Source: Massilia sp. Leaf139 (GTDB lineage Bacteria > Pseudomonadota > Gammaproteobacteria > Burkholderiales > Burkholderiaceae_D). Taken from it: DNA of 64,000 nucleotides. Below, piece after piece: positions 8,378 to 17,508 of this stretch. Positions within the stretch are counted from its first letter, which is position 1, and every line of letters begins with the position of its first letter. The notes beneath the pieces are model-generated. The model saw only the letters and a program-made list of their open reading frames with translations, made no database searches and was not told the DNA's origin. The translations under genes and the position numbers were made by a program. Location of the stretch: NCBI RefSeq assembly GCF_001424165.1, contig NZ_LMOJ01000025.1, positions 124,001 through 188,000 on the forward strand. The letters run 5' to 3'.

Positions 8378-9124
8378 ATGTACAAAATCGTATTCATGCG
8401 CCATGGCGAATCCACCTGGAACCTGGCCAACCGTTTCACCGGCTGGGTCGACGTCGATCTGACCGAAAAGGGCATCAATGAAGCGAAGAATGCCGGCCGC
8501 GCGCTGCGCGAAGCGGGCTTTGCCTTCGATCTGGCCTATACCTCGGTACTGAAACGCGCAATCCGCACGCTGTGGCTGGCACTCGACGAGATGGATCAGA
8601 TGTACCTGCCGATCAAGAACGACTGGCGCCTGAACGAGCGTCACTACGGCGCCCTGCAGGGCCTGGACAAGGGAGAAACGGCTGCCAAGTACGGCGACGA
8701 GCAGGTGCTGGTCTGGCGCCGCAGCTACGACACCCCGCCGCCAGCCCTCGAAGAATCGGACGACCGCGTGTCCTTCAACGACCCGCGCTATGCCGGCCTG
8801 CCGAAAGCGCAGATCCCCCTGACCGAATGTTTGAAAGACACCGTGGCGCGCGTGATGCCGGTCTGGGACGAGGAAATCGCGCCGGCCATCCGTTCCGGCA
8901 AGCAGATCCTGATTTCGGCCCACGGCAACAGCCTGCGCGCCCTGATCAAGATGCTCGACAACATCAGCGACGCCGACATCGTCGGCCTGAACATCCCGAA
9001 CGGCCAGCCGCTGGTATACGAACTCGATGAAGATCTGAAACCGATCCGCCACTACTACCTGGGCGACCAGGATGCGATCGCTGCAGCGGTCGCGGCCGTG
9101 GCGAACCAAGGGAAGGCGAAGTAA
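8378..9124 (+). CDS. gpmA: 2,3-bisphosphoglycerate-dependent phosphoglycerate mutase
   Basis: GpmA interconverts 3- and 2-phosphoglycerate in glycolysis and gluconeogenesis. The phosphohistidine motif RHGESTWN is at residues 8-15, and the second catalytic histidine lies in SAHGNSLRA. At 248 residues the length is normal for the cofactor-dependent form. It is divergent from the yibN block and followed three bases later by the EnvC gene, the neighbourhood also seen around gpm-envC in enterobacteria. Confidence 0.97.
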   Translation: MYKIVFMRHGESTWNLANRFTGWVDVDLTEKGINEAKNAGRALREAGFAFDLAYTSVLKRAIRTLWLALDEMDQMYLPIKNDWRLNERHYGALQGLDKGETAAKYGDEQVLVWRRSYDTPPPALEESDDRVSFNDPRYAGLPKAQIPLTECLKDTVARVMPVWDEEIAPAIRSGKQILISAHGNSLRALIKMLDNISDADIVGLNIPNGQPLVYELDEDLKPIRHYYLGDQDAIAAAVAAVANQGKAK

Positions 9125-9127
9125 GTC

Positions 9128-10555
9128 TTGCGCTTCCCTATCAAGAAGGTAGCCGCCAGCGCCTTGCTGTGCGGCTTGCTCGCCGTGTCCGCGGCAGGTA
9201 CTGCCGCGGCCGCCGCCAAGCCCACCGAACGCAGCCGCCAGAAGGCGGCGGCCGAGGCCCAGCGCGCCGGTATCCAGCAAAAGCTGACGGCGCTCAAAAA
9301 AGAAATTAGCCGCACCGAGAGCGAAAAAGAAGACGTGGCCGACAACCTGGCCGAGTCGGAAGAGGCGATCTCGAACGCCAACCGCGCCTTGCGCGACCTG
9401 GATCAGGAGACGCAGGACACCAACGTGCGTCTGCAAAGTCTCGCCACCGAACAGGAACGGCTGGCACAAACAATTGTTTTACAAAAAAAACAATTGTCTA
9501 GTTTGCTGCGCGAGCACTATGTCGCGGGCAATGAAGACCGCATGAAACTGCTGCTCTCGGGCGACAACCCGAACCGCATCAACCGCGACCTGCAAATGAT
9601 GGCCTACGTATCGCAGGCCCAGGCAAAACTGCTGGCCGCGCTGAACGCGAACCTGGCGCAGGTCGAGCAGAACCGCGAAAAGGTCGAGAACGCAAAAATC
9701 GAACTCGAAGAAATCGCCGAGGAACAGCGCGACCAGAAGGCCGTGCTGGAAAAGGAAAAAGCGCGCCGCGCCGCCTTGCTGAACGATCTCTCGAGCAAGC
9801 TGGCGGTACAGCGCAAGCAGGCCGACAGCCTGCAGCGCGACGAACAGCGCATGAGCGGCCTGGTCGACCGGCTGACACGCTTGATCCGCGAGCAGGCCGA
9901 AGCCGAGCGCAAGCGCCAGGAAGCCCTGGCCGCCGCGCGCGCCAAGGCCAAGGCCGAAGCCGAAGAGGCGGCGCGGGCGCGGGCCCAGGCGCGCGCCGCC
10001 GCCCGCGCCGAGCGCGAACGCCTGGCGCGCGAAGCGGCCAAGGCCGGCAAGCCGGCGCCGAAACCGCTGCCGCCGGAACCGGAAGAACCGAAGGTGGCCG
10101 AGCAGCCGCGGGAAGAGCGCGCGCCGGACATTTCGCTCGCGCCCGCCGCCCCGGCCGGTGCTTTTGCCGCCATGAAGGGACGCTTGAACGCGCCCGTCAG
10201 CGGCAACGTCGTGGCCCGCTTCGGCGCCAAGCGCGGCGGCGACGGCCCGAGCTGGAAAGGCATGTTCATCAAGGCACCGGAAGGCACCGAAGTGCGCGCC
10301 GTGGCCGTGGGCAGGGTGGTGCACTCGGGCTGGATGCGCGGCTTCGGCAACCTGATCATCGTCGACCACGGCGGCGACTATCTATCGATCTACGCCAACA
10401 ACCAGACTTTATTAAAACGCCTGGGCGACGCGGTGCGCGCGGGCGAGCCGATTGCGAGCGCGGGCAACACCGGCGGTAACGAAGAATCAGGGCTATACTT
10501 TGAGCTCAGGCATCTGGGTAAGGCCTTCGATCCGGCAAGCTGGGTCAAATTCTAG
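9128..10555 (+). CDS. envC: EnvC-like murein hydrolase activator
   Basis: EnvC activates cell-wall amidases at the division site. The 475-residue product has a signal peptide (about 1-28), a long coiled coil (about 32-270, with an Ala/Arg/Glu-rich stretch at 255-305) and a C-terminal LytM/M23 domain (about 345-475). The usual zinc ligands are missing: the HxxxD position reads PSWKGMFIKAPEGT and the HxH position reads LYFELRH. This fits an activator and not a peptidase. The start is TTG, three bases after the gpmA stop. It is followed eight bases later by ctpA. Confidence 0.92.
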   Translation: MRFPIKKVAASALLCGLLAVSAAGTAAAAAKPTERSRQKAAAEAQRAGIQQKLTALKKEISRTESEKEDVADNLAESEEAISNANRALRDLDQETQDTNVRLQSLATEQERLAQTIVLQKKQLSSLLREHYVAGNEDRMKLLLSGDNPNRINRDLQMMAYVSQAQAKLLAALNANLAQVEQNREKVENAKIELEEIAEEQRDQKAVLEKEKARRAALLNDLSSKLAVQRKQADSLQRDEQRMSGLVDRLTRLIREQAEAERKRQEALAAARAKAKAEAEEAARARAQARAAARAERERLAREAAKAGKPAPKPLPPEPEEPKVAEQPREERAPDISLAPAAPAGAFAAMKGRLNAPVSGNVVARFGAKRGGDGPSWKGMFIKAPEGTEVRAVAVGRVVHSGWMRGFGNLIIVDHGGDYLSIYANNQTLLKRLGDAVRAGEPIASAGNTGGNEESGLYFELRHLGKAFDPASWVKF

Positions 10556-10563
10556 GGGCAGCG

Positions 10564-12042
10564 ATGGGCAACAAACTGAAAAGCATGGGCCTGGTCGGCC
10601 TCGGGATGGTGGCCGGCGTGGCATTGACGGCACAGGTCTCGGCCTGGGCGCAGAAGGGCGAAGCGGGCCCGCTGCCGCTGGACGAACTGCGCCAGCTGGC
10701 CGATGTCTTCGGTCTCATCAAAAGCGATTACGTGGTGCCGGTCGAGGACAAAAAACTCTTGTCCGACGCCATCGGCGGCATGGTCGCCTCGCTCGACCCG
10801 CATTCGGTCTACCTCGACCAGAAGTCCTACCGCGAGATGCGCGAAAGCGTGCAGGGTAAATTCGTCGGCATCGGCATCGAAGTGGCCGCCGAAGACGGCT
10901 ACGTAAAAATCGTCTCGCCGATCGAGGATTCCCCGGCCTACCGCGCCGGCATCAAGGCGGGCGACCTGATCACCCGCATCGACAATGTTCCGGTGAAGGG
11001 CCTGGCGATCGACGACGCCATCAAGAAGATGCGCGGCAAGCCCGGCAGCAAGGTGACGCTGACGATCGCCCGCCGCGGCGAGGATCGTCCCTGGGTGGTG
11101 CCGGTGGTGCGCGAGGAAATCCGCGTGCTGAGCGTCAAGGCCAAGATGGTCGAGCCCGACTACGCCTGGGTGCGCATCAGCCAGTTCCAGGAAGCGACGC
11201 TGGAGGAGCTGGCGACCAAGACGCAAGCGCTGTACGCCGCCAATCCGAATATCAAGGGCCTGGTGCTGGACCTGCGCAACGATCCGGGCGGCCTGCTGCC
11301 GGGTGCGATCGGCGTCTCGACCGCCTTCCTGCCGAAGGAAGAGCTGATCGTCTCGACCAAGGGCCAGTTGCCCGACTCGAACCAGAATTACTATGGCCGG
11401 CGCGAATTCTATGCGCCGCGCGGCGCCGACCCGCTGGCGAAGCTGCCGGCGGCGCTGAAAACCGTGCCGTTGGTGGTGCTGGTCAACGGCGGCTCGGCCT
11501 CGGCCTCGGAAATCGTCGCCGGCGCCCTGCAGGACTACAAACGCGCCATCGTGATGGGCAGCCAGACCTTCGGTAAGGGTTCGGTGCAAACCCTGCGTCC
11601 GCTGTCCGCCGATACCGCCATCAAATTGACCACCGCGCGCTACTACACCCCCAAGGGGCGGCCGATCCAGGCCAGCGGCATCGTGCCCGATTTAAAGGTG
11701 GAAGAAACGGCGGAGGGCGACGGCCTGAATGCCCTGCGCGTGCGCGAAGTCGACCTGCAGCGCCACCTGACCGGCGAAAACGAAAAGCCGGGCGCGGCCG
11801 CGGCGAAAGATGCACGGGACGGCGCCGAGCAGCGCCAGCGCGCACTGGCCCTGCTGAAAAACCGCAAGCCGCTGGAACTGGGCGGCAAGGACGATTTTCA
11901 GTTGGCCCAGGCCCTGAACCATTTCAAGGGCTTGCCAGTCAAAGTCGCCGCGCCGGAAGCGGAGGAAGTGACGCCGCCGGCGCCGAAGGAATTACCGGGC
12001 GCCGAGACGAAACCGCCTGAACTCAAAGGCTCGAAGAAATAA
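10564..12042 (+). CDS. ctpA: C-terminal processing peptidase, S41 family
   Basis: This 492-residue periplasmic serine protease cleaves near the C-termini of envelope substrates, often with peptidoglycan hydrolases as targets. A signal peptide or anchor lies at about residues 8-28, a PDZ domain at about 95-175 and the S41 core at about 200-385. The catalytic serine is in GGSASASEIV and the lysine in FGKGSVQT, the Ser-Lys dyad of the family. The C-terminus is Pro/Glu/Lys-rich and probably disordered. Pairing with envC directly upstream suggests joint control of cell-wall cleavage. Confidence 0.95.
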   Translation: MGNKLKSMGLVGLGMVAGVALTAQVSAWAQKGEAGPLPLDELRQLADVFGLIKSDYVVPVEDKKLLSDAIGGMVASLDPHSVYLDQKSYREMRESVQGKFVGIGIEVAAEDGYVKIVSPIEDSPAYRAGIKAGDLITRIDNVPVKGLAIDDAIKKMRGKPGSKVTLTIARRGEDRPWVVPVVREEIRVLSVKAKMVEPDYAWVRISQFQEATLEELATKTQALYAANPNIKGLVLDLRNDPGGLLPGAIGVSTAFLPKEELIVSTKGQLPDSNQNYYGRREFYAPRGADPLAKLPAALKTVPLVVLVNGGSASASEIVAGALQDYKRAIVMGSQTFGKGSVQTLRPLSADTAIKLTTARYYTPKGRPIQASGIVPDLKVEETAEGDGLNALRVREVDLQRHLTGENEKPGAAAAKDARDGAEQRQRALALLKNRKPLELGGKDDFQLAQALNHFKGLPVKVAAPEAEEVTPPAPKELPGAETKPPELKGSKK

Positions 12043-12044
12043 GA

Positions 12045-12209
12045 TAGGGTGGACGGCTCGACCCAGGCGCATGCGCGCCTGCGGCGCCGATGCCGTCCAC
12101 GTGTCCAAGCACCACGTGAAACCTCGCGTCCGTATCGGCACGGGTTGAACGCGTGGACGGCGCTGGCAGCGCGGACGATCACGCGATTCGGTAGAGCCGT
12201 CCACCCTTA
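12045..12209. repeat. REP/MITE-like element, copy A
   Basis: This element starts TAGGGTGGACGGCT and ends AGCCGTCCACCCTTA, a near-perfect terminal inverted repeat. Internally it contains a second inverted pair around CGTCCACG and CGCGTGGACGG. It begins two bases after the ctpA stop and ends 14 bases before the moeB/thiF start, so it fills the entire gap. It belongs to the same family as the elements at 43508, 55742 and 63852. Confidence 0.8.
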
Positions 12210-12223
12210 CGTCACGATCCCCG

Positions 12224-12985
12224 ATGAACGACCAACAATTGCTGCGCTATTCGCGCCACATCCTGCTCGACGAGATCGGTATCGAAGGCCAGGTCCGCCT
12301 GCTGGCGGCGCATGCCCTCGTCATCGGCGCCGGCGGCCTCGGCTCTCCGGTAGCGCTGTACCTGGCGGCAAGCGGCGTCGGCCAGATTACCCTGGTCGAC
12401 GACGACGCGGTCGATCTAACCAATCTGCAGCGCCAGGTGATGCACACGACAGGACGCATCGGCACCCCCAAGGTCGAGTCCGGCCGCGCGGCTTTGCGCG
12501 ACATCAACCCCGAAGTGCATATCACGGCCTTGTGCGAGCGCGCCGACGAGGCGCGCCTGCGCGAACTGGTACGCACGGCCTCGGTCGTGCTCGATTGCAG
12601 CGACAACTTCGCCACCCGCCATGCCCTCAATCGCGCCTGTGTCGGCGCCGGCGTGCCGCTGGTGGCGGGCGCGGCAATCCGGTTCGACGGGCAATTGTCC
12701 GTCTTTGACATGCGGCGCGCCGATTGCCCCTGCTATGCTTGCGTCTTCCCCGAGGACAGCGGCTTCGAGGACGTCGCCTGCAGCACGATGGGGGTGTTCG
12801 CTCCCCTGGTCGGGATCGTCGGCGCCGTGCAGGCGGCCGAGGCCTTAAAGCTGATCGTGGGCATCGGCACCCCACTGGCGGGACGGCTGCTGCTGCTCGA
12901 TGCACGGGCCATGGAATGGACGGAAATCCGCGCCGCACGCAATCCAGGCTGTTCTGTCTGCGCGGAAAGACCTGCGCACGGCTGA
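12224..12985 (+). CDS. MoeB/ThiF-family adenylyltransferase
   Basis: This E1-like enzyme adenylates the C-terminal Gly-Gly of a small sulfur carrier (ThiS or MoaD). The ATP-binding GAGGLGSPVALYLA motif is at about residues 37-50, followed by DDDAVDLTNLQRQ. Zinc cysteines are visible in CPCYAC and near the C-terminus in CSVC. The 253-residue length fits both ThiF and MoeB, so the pathway (thiamin or molybdopterin) cannot be assigned; neither a carrier gene nor other thi/moa genes are nearby. No clear ribosome site precedes the ATG because a repeat element fills the upstream gap. Confidence 0.9.
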   Translation: MNDQQLLRYSRHILLDEIGIEGQVRLLAAHALVIGAGGLGSPVALYLAASGVGQITLVDDDAVDLTNLQRQVMHTTGRIGTPKVESGRAALRDINPEVHITALCERADEARLRELVRTASVVLDCSDNFATRHALNRACVGAGVPLVAGAAIRFDGQLSVFDMRRADCPCYACVFPEDSGFEDVACSTMGVFAPLVGIVGAVQAAEALKLIVGIGTPLAGRLLLLDARAMEWTEIRAARNPGCSVCAERPAHG

Positions 12986-13157
12986 GAAAGCACGCGGGTT
13001 TGCTCTGCAATACAATGGCGCACCGCCGCGGGTGGCTGTTGCCGCCATTCGGCCTTATACTAAGGAGCGCGCCTAGTCAGATCCCATGAGCAGATCCCAT
13101 GGCCGTATTCCATTAGACGCTCCAGTTCCGTTCCGATCCACCTTACCAAGATTGACT

Positions 13158-13610
13158 ATGCAGATCGTTTCGCACCGCGCAGTTGGCCGGCGTCTCGCAC
13201 GCGGCTTCACCCTCGTTGAAATCATGGTTGTCGTGGTCATCATCGGCATTCTCGGCGCGCTGGTCGTGCCGAAGCTGCTGGGCCGTACCGGCGAGTCGCG
13301 CGTGGTCGCGGCCAAGACCGACATCGCCACCCTGATGCAGGCCCTGAAACTCTACAAGCTGGACAACCAGCGCTATCCGACCACCGAGCAGGGCCTGCAA
13401 GCCCTGATCGCCAAGCCGACCTCGGGCCCGTCCGCGAACGGCTGGAAGGAAGGCGGCTATGTCGAGAAACTGCCGAAAGACCCATGGGGTAATTCGTACC
13501 AGTACCTGTCGCCCGGCCTGCACGGCGAAGTCGACATCTTCTCGTTCGGCGCCGATGGCCAAGCCAGCGGCGAGGGCGAAGACGCCGACGTCGGCTCCTG
13601 GCAGCAATAA
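13158..13610 (+). CDS. gspG: type II secretion major pseudopilin GspG
   Basis: GspG polymerises into the T2SS pseudopilus, the piston that pushes folded exoproteins through the secretin. The prepilin site is RG/FTLVEIMVVVVIIGILGALVVPK with Glu5 present after a 16-residue leader. The C-terminal half has the GspG calcium-loop style SFGADGQASGEGEDADVGSW. I chose the ATG giving a short basic leader. It is the first gene of the cluster; a TATACT sequence at 13056-13061 could be its -10, but no good -35 is seen. Direct copies of CAGATCCCATG lie in the leader. Confidence 0.96.
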   Translation: MQIVSHRAVGRRLARGFTLVEIMVVVVIIGILGALVVPKLLGRTGESRVVAAKTDIATLMQALKLYKLDNQRYPTTEQGLQALIAKPTSGPSANGWKEGGYVEKLPKDPWGNSYQYLSPGLHGEVDIFSFGADGQASGEGEDADVGSWQQ

Positions 13611-13618
13611 GGCCCATC

Positions 13619-14128
13619 ATGGCTGGCGTCGCGCCGCCGCGCCACATTCGCAGGGCCGCCGGTTTCACCTTGGTGGAAATCCTGGTCGTGATGGTCATCA
13701 TCGGCATCACGCTCGGGATGGCCTCGCTCAACGCGATTCCGAGCCCGCGCCAGGATCTCGAAAACGAGGCCAAACGCCTGACCCTGCTGCTGCAACTGGC
13801 ACGTGACGAAGCCATCGTGCGCAACCGGCAAGTGGCCTTCGAAGCGACGCCCGACCGCTACCGTTTCCTGGTGCGCAACGACACCGGCTGGACACCGATG
13901 AACGAGGACGATTTATTGCGCGAACGGCCGTTCAAGAATGCACCGGTGCGCCTGCTGCTCGATCCGCCGGCAGCCGGCATCGGCGGCGACACCATGCGCG
14001 TCACCTTCGGCCGCGAACCGGTCGACAAACCTTTTATTTTGACCCTGGCCAGCGGCAACAACAGCGTCGGCATCCGCGCCGACGGCGTCGGCCATTTCAC
14101 GGTGATCGAACCGGGGGAGCAGCAGTGA
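13619..14128 (+). CDS. gspH: type II secretion minor pseudopilin GspH
   Basis: GspH is a minor pseudopilin of the T2SS tip or shaft. The prepilin motif AAGFTLVEILVVMVIIGITLG lies near the N-terminus after a leader of about 17 residues, with the processing Gly-Phe and Glu5. The remaining 130 residues form the GspH-type beta-rich domain, including the characteristic LLLQLARDEAIVRNRQV helix-strand region. It starts eight bases after gspG and its stop overlaps gspI. Confidence 0.92.
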   Translation: MAGVAPPRHIRRAAGFTLVEILVVMVIIGITLGMASLNAIPSPRQDLENEAKRLTLLLQLARDEAIVRNRQVAFEATPDRYRFLVRNDTGWTPMNEDDLLRERPFKNAPVRLLLDPPAAGIGGDTMRVTFGREPVDKPFILTLASGNNSVGIRADGVGHFTVIEPGEQQ

Positions 14129-14505
14129 GCCGCCGTCCGATCGCCGCCGGATTCACCCTGCTCGAAGTGCTGGTCGCGCTCGTCATCGTCGGCACCGCGC
14201 TGGCGGCCGGCCTGCGCGCCGTCGGCAGCCTGGCCTCGAACGGCGCCAGCCTGCGCGCCTCGATGATGGCGACCTGGTCGGCCGAGAACCGCCTGGTGCA
14301 GATCCGCCTCAACCGCGAATTCCCCGAAGTGGGCAAGCGCAGCTATGCCTGCGGACAGGGCGATCTGAAACTGATGTGCACCGACGAGGTGCTGGTCAGC
14401 CCGAATCCGCAGCTGCGCCGCGTCGAAGTCTCGGTCTACGACATGGACAACCCGAACCGCCGCATCCTGAAACTCATTCAGCTCGTGCTGAGGCCGACCT
14501 CATGA
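14125..14505 (+). CDS. gspI: type II secretion minor pseudopilin GspI
   Basis: GspI nucleates the pseudopilus tip together with GspJ and GspK. A leader of about 8 residues precedes G/FTLLEVLVALVIVGTALA. The domain contains the GspI-typical WSAENRLVQIRL segment and two cysteines (in SYACGQG and LMCTDE) placed for a disulfide. At 126 residues the size is normal. The start overlaps the gspH stop (GTGA-type overlap) and the stop overlaps gspJ, indicating coupled translation. Confidence 0.93.
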   Translation: MSRRPIAAGFTLLEVLVALVIVGTALAAGLRAVGSLASNGASLRASMMATWSAENRLVQIRLNREFPEVGKRSYACGQGDLKLMCTDEVLVSPNPQLRRVEVSVYDMDNPNRRILKLIQLVLRPTS

Positions 14506-15107
14506 AGACGGCACGCGGCTTTACCCTGGTCGAACTCCTGGTCGCGATCGGCATCCTCGCCATGGTCGCCGTGCTCGGCTGGCGCGGGCTGGACGGCATC
14601 GTGCGGGCGCGGGTGGCCCTGACCGACCAGATGGAAATGACGCGCGGCATGCAGCTGGCCTTCGCCCAGCTGCAAAGCGATTGCGAGCACGCGGTCGACG
14701 CCACCATGCTCGGACGGCGTCCCTTCCTGCTCCAGGCCGAGAACCGGATCACCCTGGTGCGCACCGTGTTCAACGAAAACGAACCGGCGCGCCTGCAGGT
14801 GATCGCCTACCGCCTGGTGGACGGCCAGCTGATGCGGCGCGAATCGAGCGCCACCCGTGACCTGGTCGAGCTCGACGCCTTGTGGCGCGCTTCGATCAGC
14901 GATACCGACCCGACGCCGCCGGTGACGCTGCAGGGCGGCGTGCAGTCGATGGGTGTGCTCGTCTGGCAAAACAATACCTGGAAGCCGCAGCCGGACATGA
15001 CGCCGGGCGGCACGCCCACGAGTCCGATCACCGGCGTGCAGGTGGTGCTGGCGGCGCGCGGCTATCCGCAGCCGCTGACCAAGTCCTTCCTGCTGGGGAG
15101 CATCTGA
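14502..15107 (+). CDS. gspJ: type II secretion minor pseudopilin GspJ
   Basis: This 201-residue minor pseudopilin belongs to the tip complex. A short leader (MKTARG) precedes FTLVELLVAIGILAMVAVLG, with Glu5. The GspJ-type domain follows, including the RMExxxRGMQLAFAQLQSD-like region and RRPFLLQAENRITLVR. The ATG at 14502 overlaps the gspI stop; an upstream in-frame start would destroy the leader. Its stop overlaps the gspK start (TGATG). Confidence 0.94.
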   Translation: MKTARGFTLVELLVAIGILAMVAVLGWRGLDGIVRARVALTDQMEMTRGMQLAFAQLQSDCEHAVDATMLGRRPFLLQAENRITLVRTVFNENEPARLQVIAYRLVDGQLMRRESSATRDLVELDALWRASISDTDPTPPVTLQGGVQSMGVLVWQNNTWKPQPDMTPGGTPTSPITGVQVVLAARGYPQPLTKSFLLGSI

Positions 15108-16285
15108 TGCGTTCGATCGTGCGCATGCAGCGCCAGCGCGGCGTCGCCGTCATTACTGCTTTGCTGCTGACCACGTTGGCGATCTCGATTGTCGCCAGCC
15201 TGTTCTGGCAGCAGCAGGTGCAGGTGCGCTCGATGGAAAACCAGCGCTTGCACCTGCAGACGCGCTGGATCCTGCGTGGCGCCCTGGACTGGTCGACGCT
15301 GGTGCTGCGCCAGGACGCCTACGACAATCCGCGCTACACGGCGCTGACGCACGTCTGGGCCACCCCCCTGGCGGAAACCCGGCTCGACCAGTACATTGAA
15401 CGCGAACGGGTCGAAGGCGAGGTGTTCGACGCGAGTCTTTCCGGCAACATCATGGATGCCACCTCGCGTTACAATCTGCGCAATCTGGCGCGCCGGACGG
15501 GTAACGGCGCCGTGATCGACGCGGCCAACCTGGCGATCTTCCAGCGCCTGCTGACCAACCTGCAGATCAATCCGGCGCTGGCCAAGACGGCCGCCAACCT
15601 GATCGCGGGCAGCCAGCCGGCGGTTGTGGCCGCCGGCACGGTCGACCCGATCACGGGGCAGGAAGTGGGCGGCGAGGAACGCGACCCGAACGACGAGGCC
15701 GCTGGGCAGGACGGCGCCGCGGCGGCCGAGGGCGGCGGCTCGATTGCGCCCGGCACGGTACCCAAAGGTGTGGCCGGCGTTGCGGATGCGGGCGGCGGCG
15801 CTGGCGATGGCGGGGATGGAAGCGATGGCGCCCAGGCCGCCTCGATTCCGGTCTCGCGCACGGATCTGGGCACGCCGATCAAATTCCTCGAAGTCGAGGA
15901 TTTATTGGCGGTGCGCGGCTTGACGCCGGAAATGCTGGCCAAGCTGCGTCCCTACATCATCGTGCTGCCCGATCGCACGCCGGTCAATGTGAACACGGCG
16001 TCGGCCGAAGTGCTGGCGGCGGTGATCCCGAATTTTTCGCTGTCGGAAGCGAACGCCTTATTGGCACGGCGGCGCAACATCCCCTGGGACGATATTGGCA
16101 AGTTCCAGAACGAAATTTCCGGGCGCACACCGGTGGCCGATTCGATCAGCGTGAAAAGCGACTGGTTCCTCGTGAACAGCCGCATCCGCCTCGACCGGGC
16201 GACATTGAATGCGCAGTCGCTGATCCAGCGTAGCGCCAATCCGATCGGCGGCGGCGTCAAGGTGGTTTGGGTTCGTCAAGACTAA
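15107..16285 (+). CDS. gspK: type II secretion minor pseudopilin GspK
   Basis: GspK caps the pseudopilus. The N-terminus is QRQRGVAVITALLLTTLAIS; as usual for GspK the Glu5 of other pseudopilins is absent. The alpha domain with its SAM-like helix-hairpin regions spans residues about 60-390. Odd: between residues about 167 and 251 there is an acidic Gly/Ala/Asp-rich, repeat-like stretch (nt 15607-15860) inserted in the middle of the domain, not part of the usual GspK fold. The end (WFLVNSRIRL and VVWVRQD) is typical. Confidence 0.94.
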   Translation: MRSIVRMQRQRGVAVITALLLTTLAISIVASLFWQQQVQVRSMENQRLHLQTRWILRGALDWSTLVLRQDAYDNPRYTALTHVWATPLAETRLDQYIERERVEGEVFDASLSGNIMDATSRYNLRNLARRTGNGAVIDAANLAIFQRLLTNLQINPALAKTAANLIAGSQPAVVAAGTVDPITGQEVGGEERDPNDEAAGQDGAAAAEGGGSIAPGTVPKGVAGVADAGGGAGDGGDGSDGAQAASIPVSRTDLGTPIKFLEVEDLLAVRGLTPEMLAKLRPYIIVLPDRTPVNVNTASAEVLAAVIPNFSLSEANALLARRRNIPWDDIGKFQNEISGRTPVADSISVKSDWFLVNSRIRLDRATLNAQSLIQRSANPIGGGVKVVWVRQD

Positions 16286-16302
16286 CAAGAAAGCGAGACG
16301 GT

Positions 16303-17508
16303 TTGACTACACTTTATATCCGGCATCCGGCGCGCGCAGAAGGAGAGGGCGCGCCATGCCGCTTCGCCGTCGTCGGCGACGGCGGCACCATCGAGCAGCA
16401 GGGAGAAGGCGCGCTGCGCACCCTCACCGATATCGTCGCCAACCGCCGCGTCGTACTGCTGCTGGCCGGCACCGACGTCAATCTGCTGGCGCTGCAGATG
16501 CCGCCGCTGACCGGTGCGCGCCTGCGCGCCGCCTTGCCGGGCTTGGTCGAGGAACACATCCTGGGCGACCCGGCCGACTGCGTGCTGGTCGCCGGCCCCG
16601 CCGCCGCCGACGGCACCCGGCCGGTGGCGGTGGTGGCGCGCGACTGGCTCGAGCCGCTGGTGCGCACGCTGCTGGCGCAGGGGGCGCGCAGCGTCGTCGC
16701 CCAGCCGGCGCAACTGTGCCTGCCGCTGCAGCCGGGCGGCGTCAGTGCCGCCCTGAACGGCAGCGAACTGCTGCTGCGCCAGGGGCAATTCGCCGGCCTC
16801 GGCCTGGCGCTCGATGCCAATCCGGCCAGCGCCCTGCAAACGGCGCGCGCCCTGGCCGGCGACGCGCCGCTCACTTTATATCTGCCGCGCGAACAGCTGG
16901 GCGAATACGGCGTGCTGCTGGCCGAAGCCGGCCCCGGCACGGTGCTGGAAGCCGACGACTGGGCCCACTGGATCGCCGGCGCGCGCAGCACCAGTTTCGA
17001 TCTGGTGCCGGGCCTGGGCAGCGCCGGGGCGCGCCAGACCGACTGGCGCCGCTGGCGCGTACCGATCGCGTTGGCCTTCCTTGCCGTCGTCGTCAACCTG
17101 GCCGGCATCAACATCGAATGGCTGCGCCTGCGCGGCGAAGCCGAGGCCGTGCGCAAGCAGATGGCGCAGACCTTCCAGTCGGTGTATCCGAACCAGCCGA
17201 TGGTCGATCCGGTGGCGCAGATGCGCCAGGGAATCGCGCGCGCCCAGGCCGGCAGCGGCCAGATCGGCGCGGACGAATTCATCTACCTGGCCGGCGCGCT
17301 GGGCGACGCCAGCCGCGAATTGCCGCGCCCGCCCGGAATTTCCTCAATCGAATACAAGGAACGCGTGTTGCGGGTACGGGTCAAACCGGAAACGGTCGAC
17401 CCCGCCGCACTGCGCCAGCTGCAGGCGGCGCTGTCCGCGCGCAGTTTGTCTTTGGAAGCACCCGCACCCGACAATTGGCTGGTGCGCAGCACGGGAGCCA
17501 AGCCATGA
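16303..17508 (+). CDS. gspL: type II secretion inner-membrane platform protein GspL
   Basis: GspL links the cytoplasmic ATPase GspE to the inner-membrane platform. The cytoplasmic actin-like domain spans about residues 1-255, with the LPGLVEEHILGDP region conserved. A single membrane segment at about 262-280 (WRVPIALAFLAVVVNLAG) and a periplasmic ferredoxin-like domain follow. I chose the TTG at 16303, giving MTTLYIRHP; the longer in-frame start at 16267 would overlap gspK and add a non-conserved basic stretch. It overlaps gspM by four bases. Confidence 0.9.
   Translation: MTTLYIRHPARAEGEGAPCRFAVVGDGGTIEQQGEGALRTLTDIVANRRVVLLLAGTDVNLLALQMPPLTGARLRAALPGLVEEHILGDPADCVLVAGPAAADGTRPVAVVARDWLEPLVRTLLAQGARSVVAQPAQLCLPLQPGGVSAALNGSELLLRQGQFAGLGLALDANPASALQTARALAGDAPLTLYLPREQLGEYGVLLAEAGPGTVLEADDWAHWIAGARSTSFDLVPGLGSAGARQTDWRRWRVPIALAFLAVVVNLAGINIEWLRLRGEAEAVRKQMAQTFQSVYPNQPMVDPVAQMRQGIARAQAGSGQIGADEFIYLAGALGDASRELPRPPGISSIEYKERVLRVRVKPETVDPAALRQLQAALSARSLSLEAPAPDNWLVRSTGAKP

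Noticed and set aside
9900..10050. Tandem nucleotide repeat in envC
   Set aside because: It encodes an Ala/Lys/Glu/Arg coiled-coil stretch; low complexity of protein origin, not a distinct DNA repeat.
13078..13101. Direct repeat CAGATCCCATG x2 before gspG
   Set aside because: Only two copies 13 bases apart with no palindrome; may be a local slippage event, no function supported.
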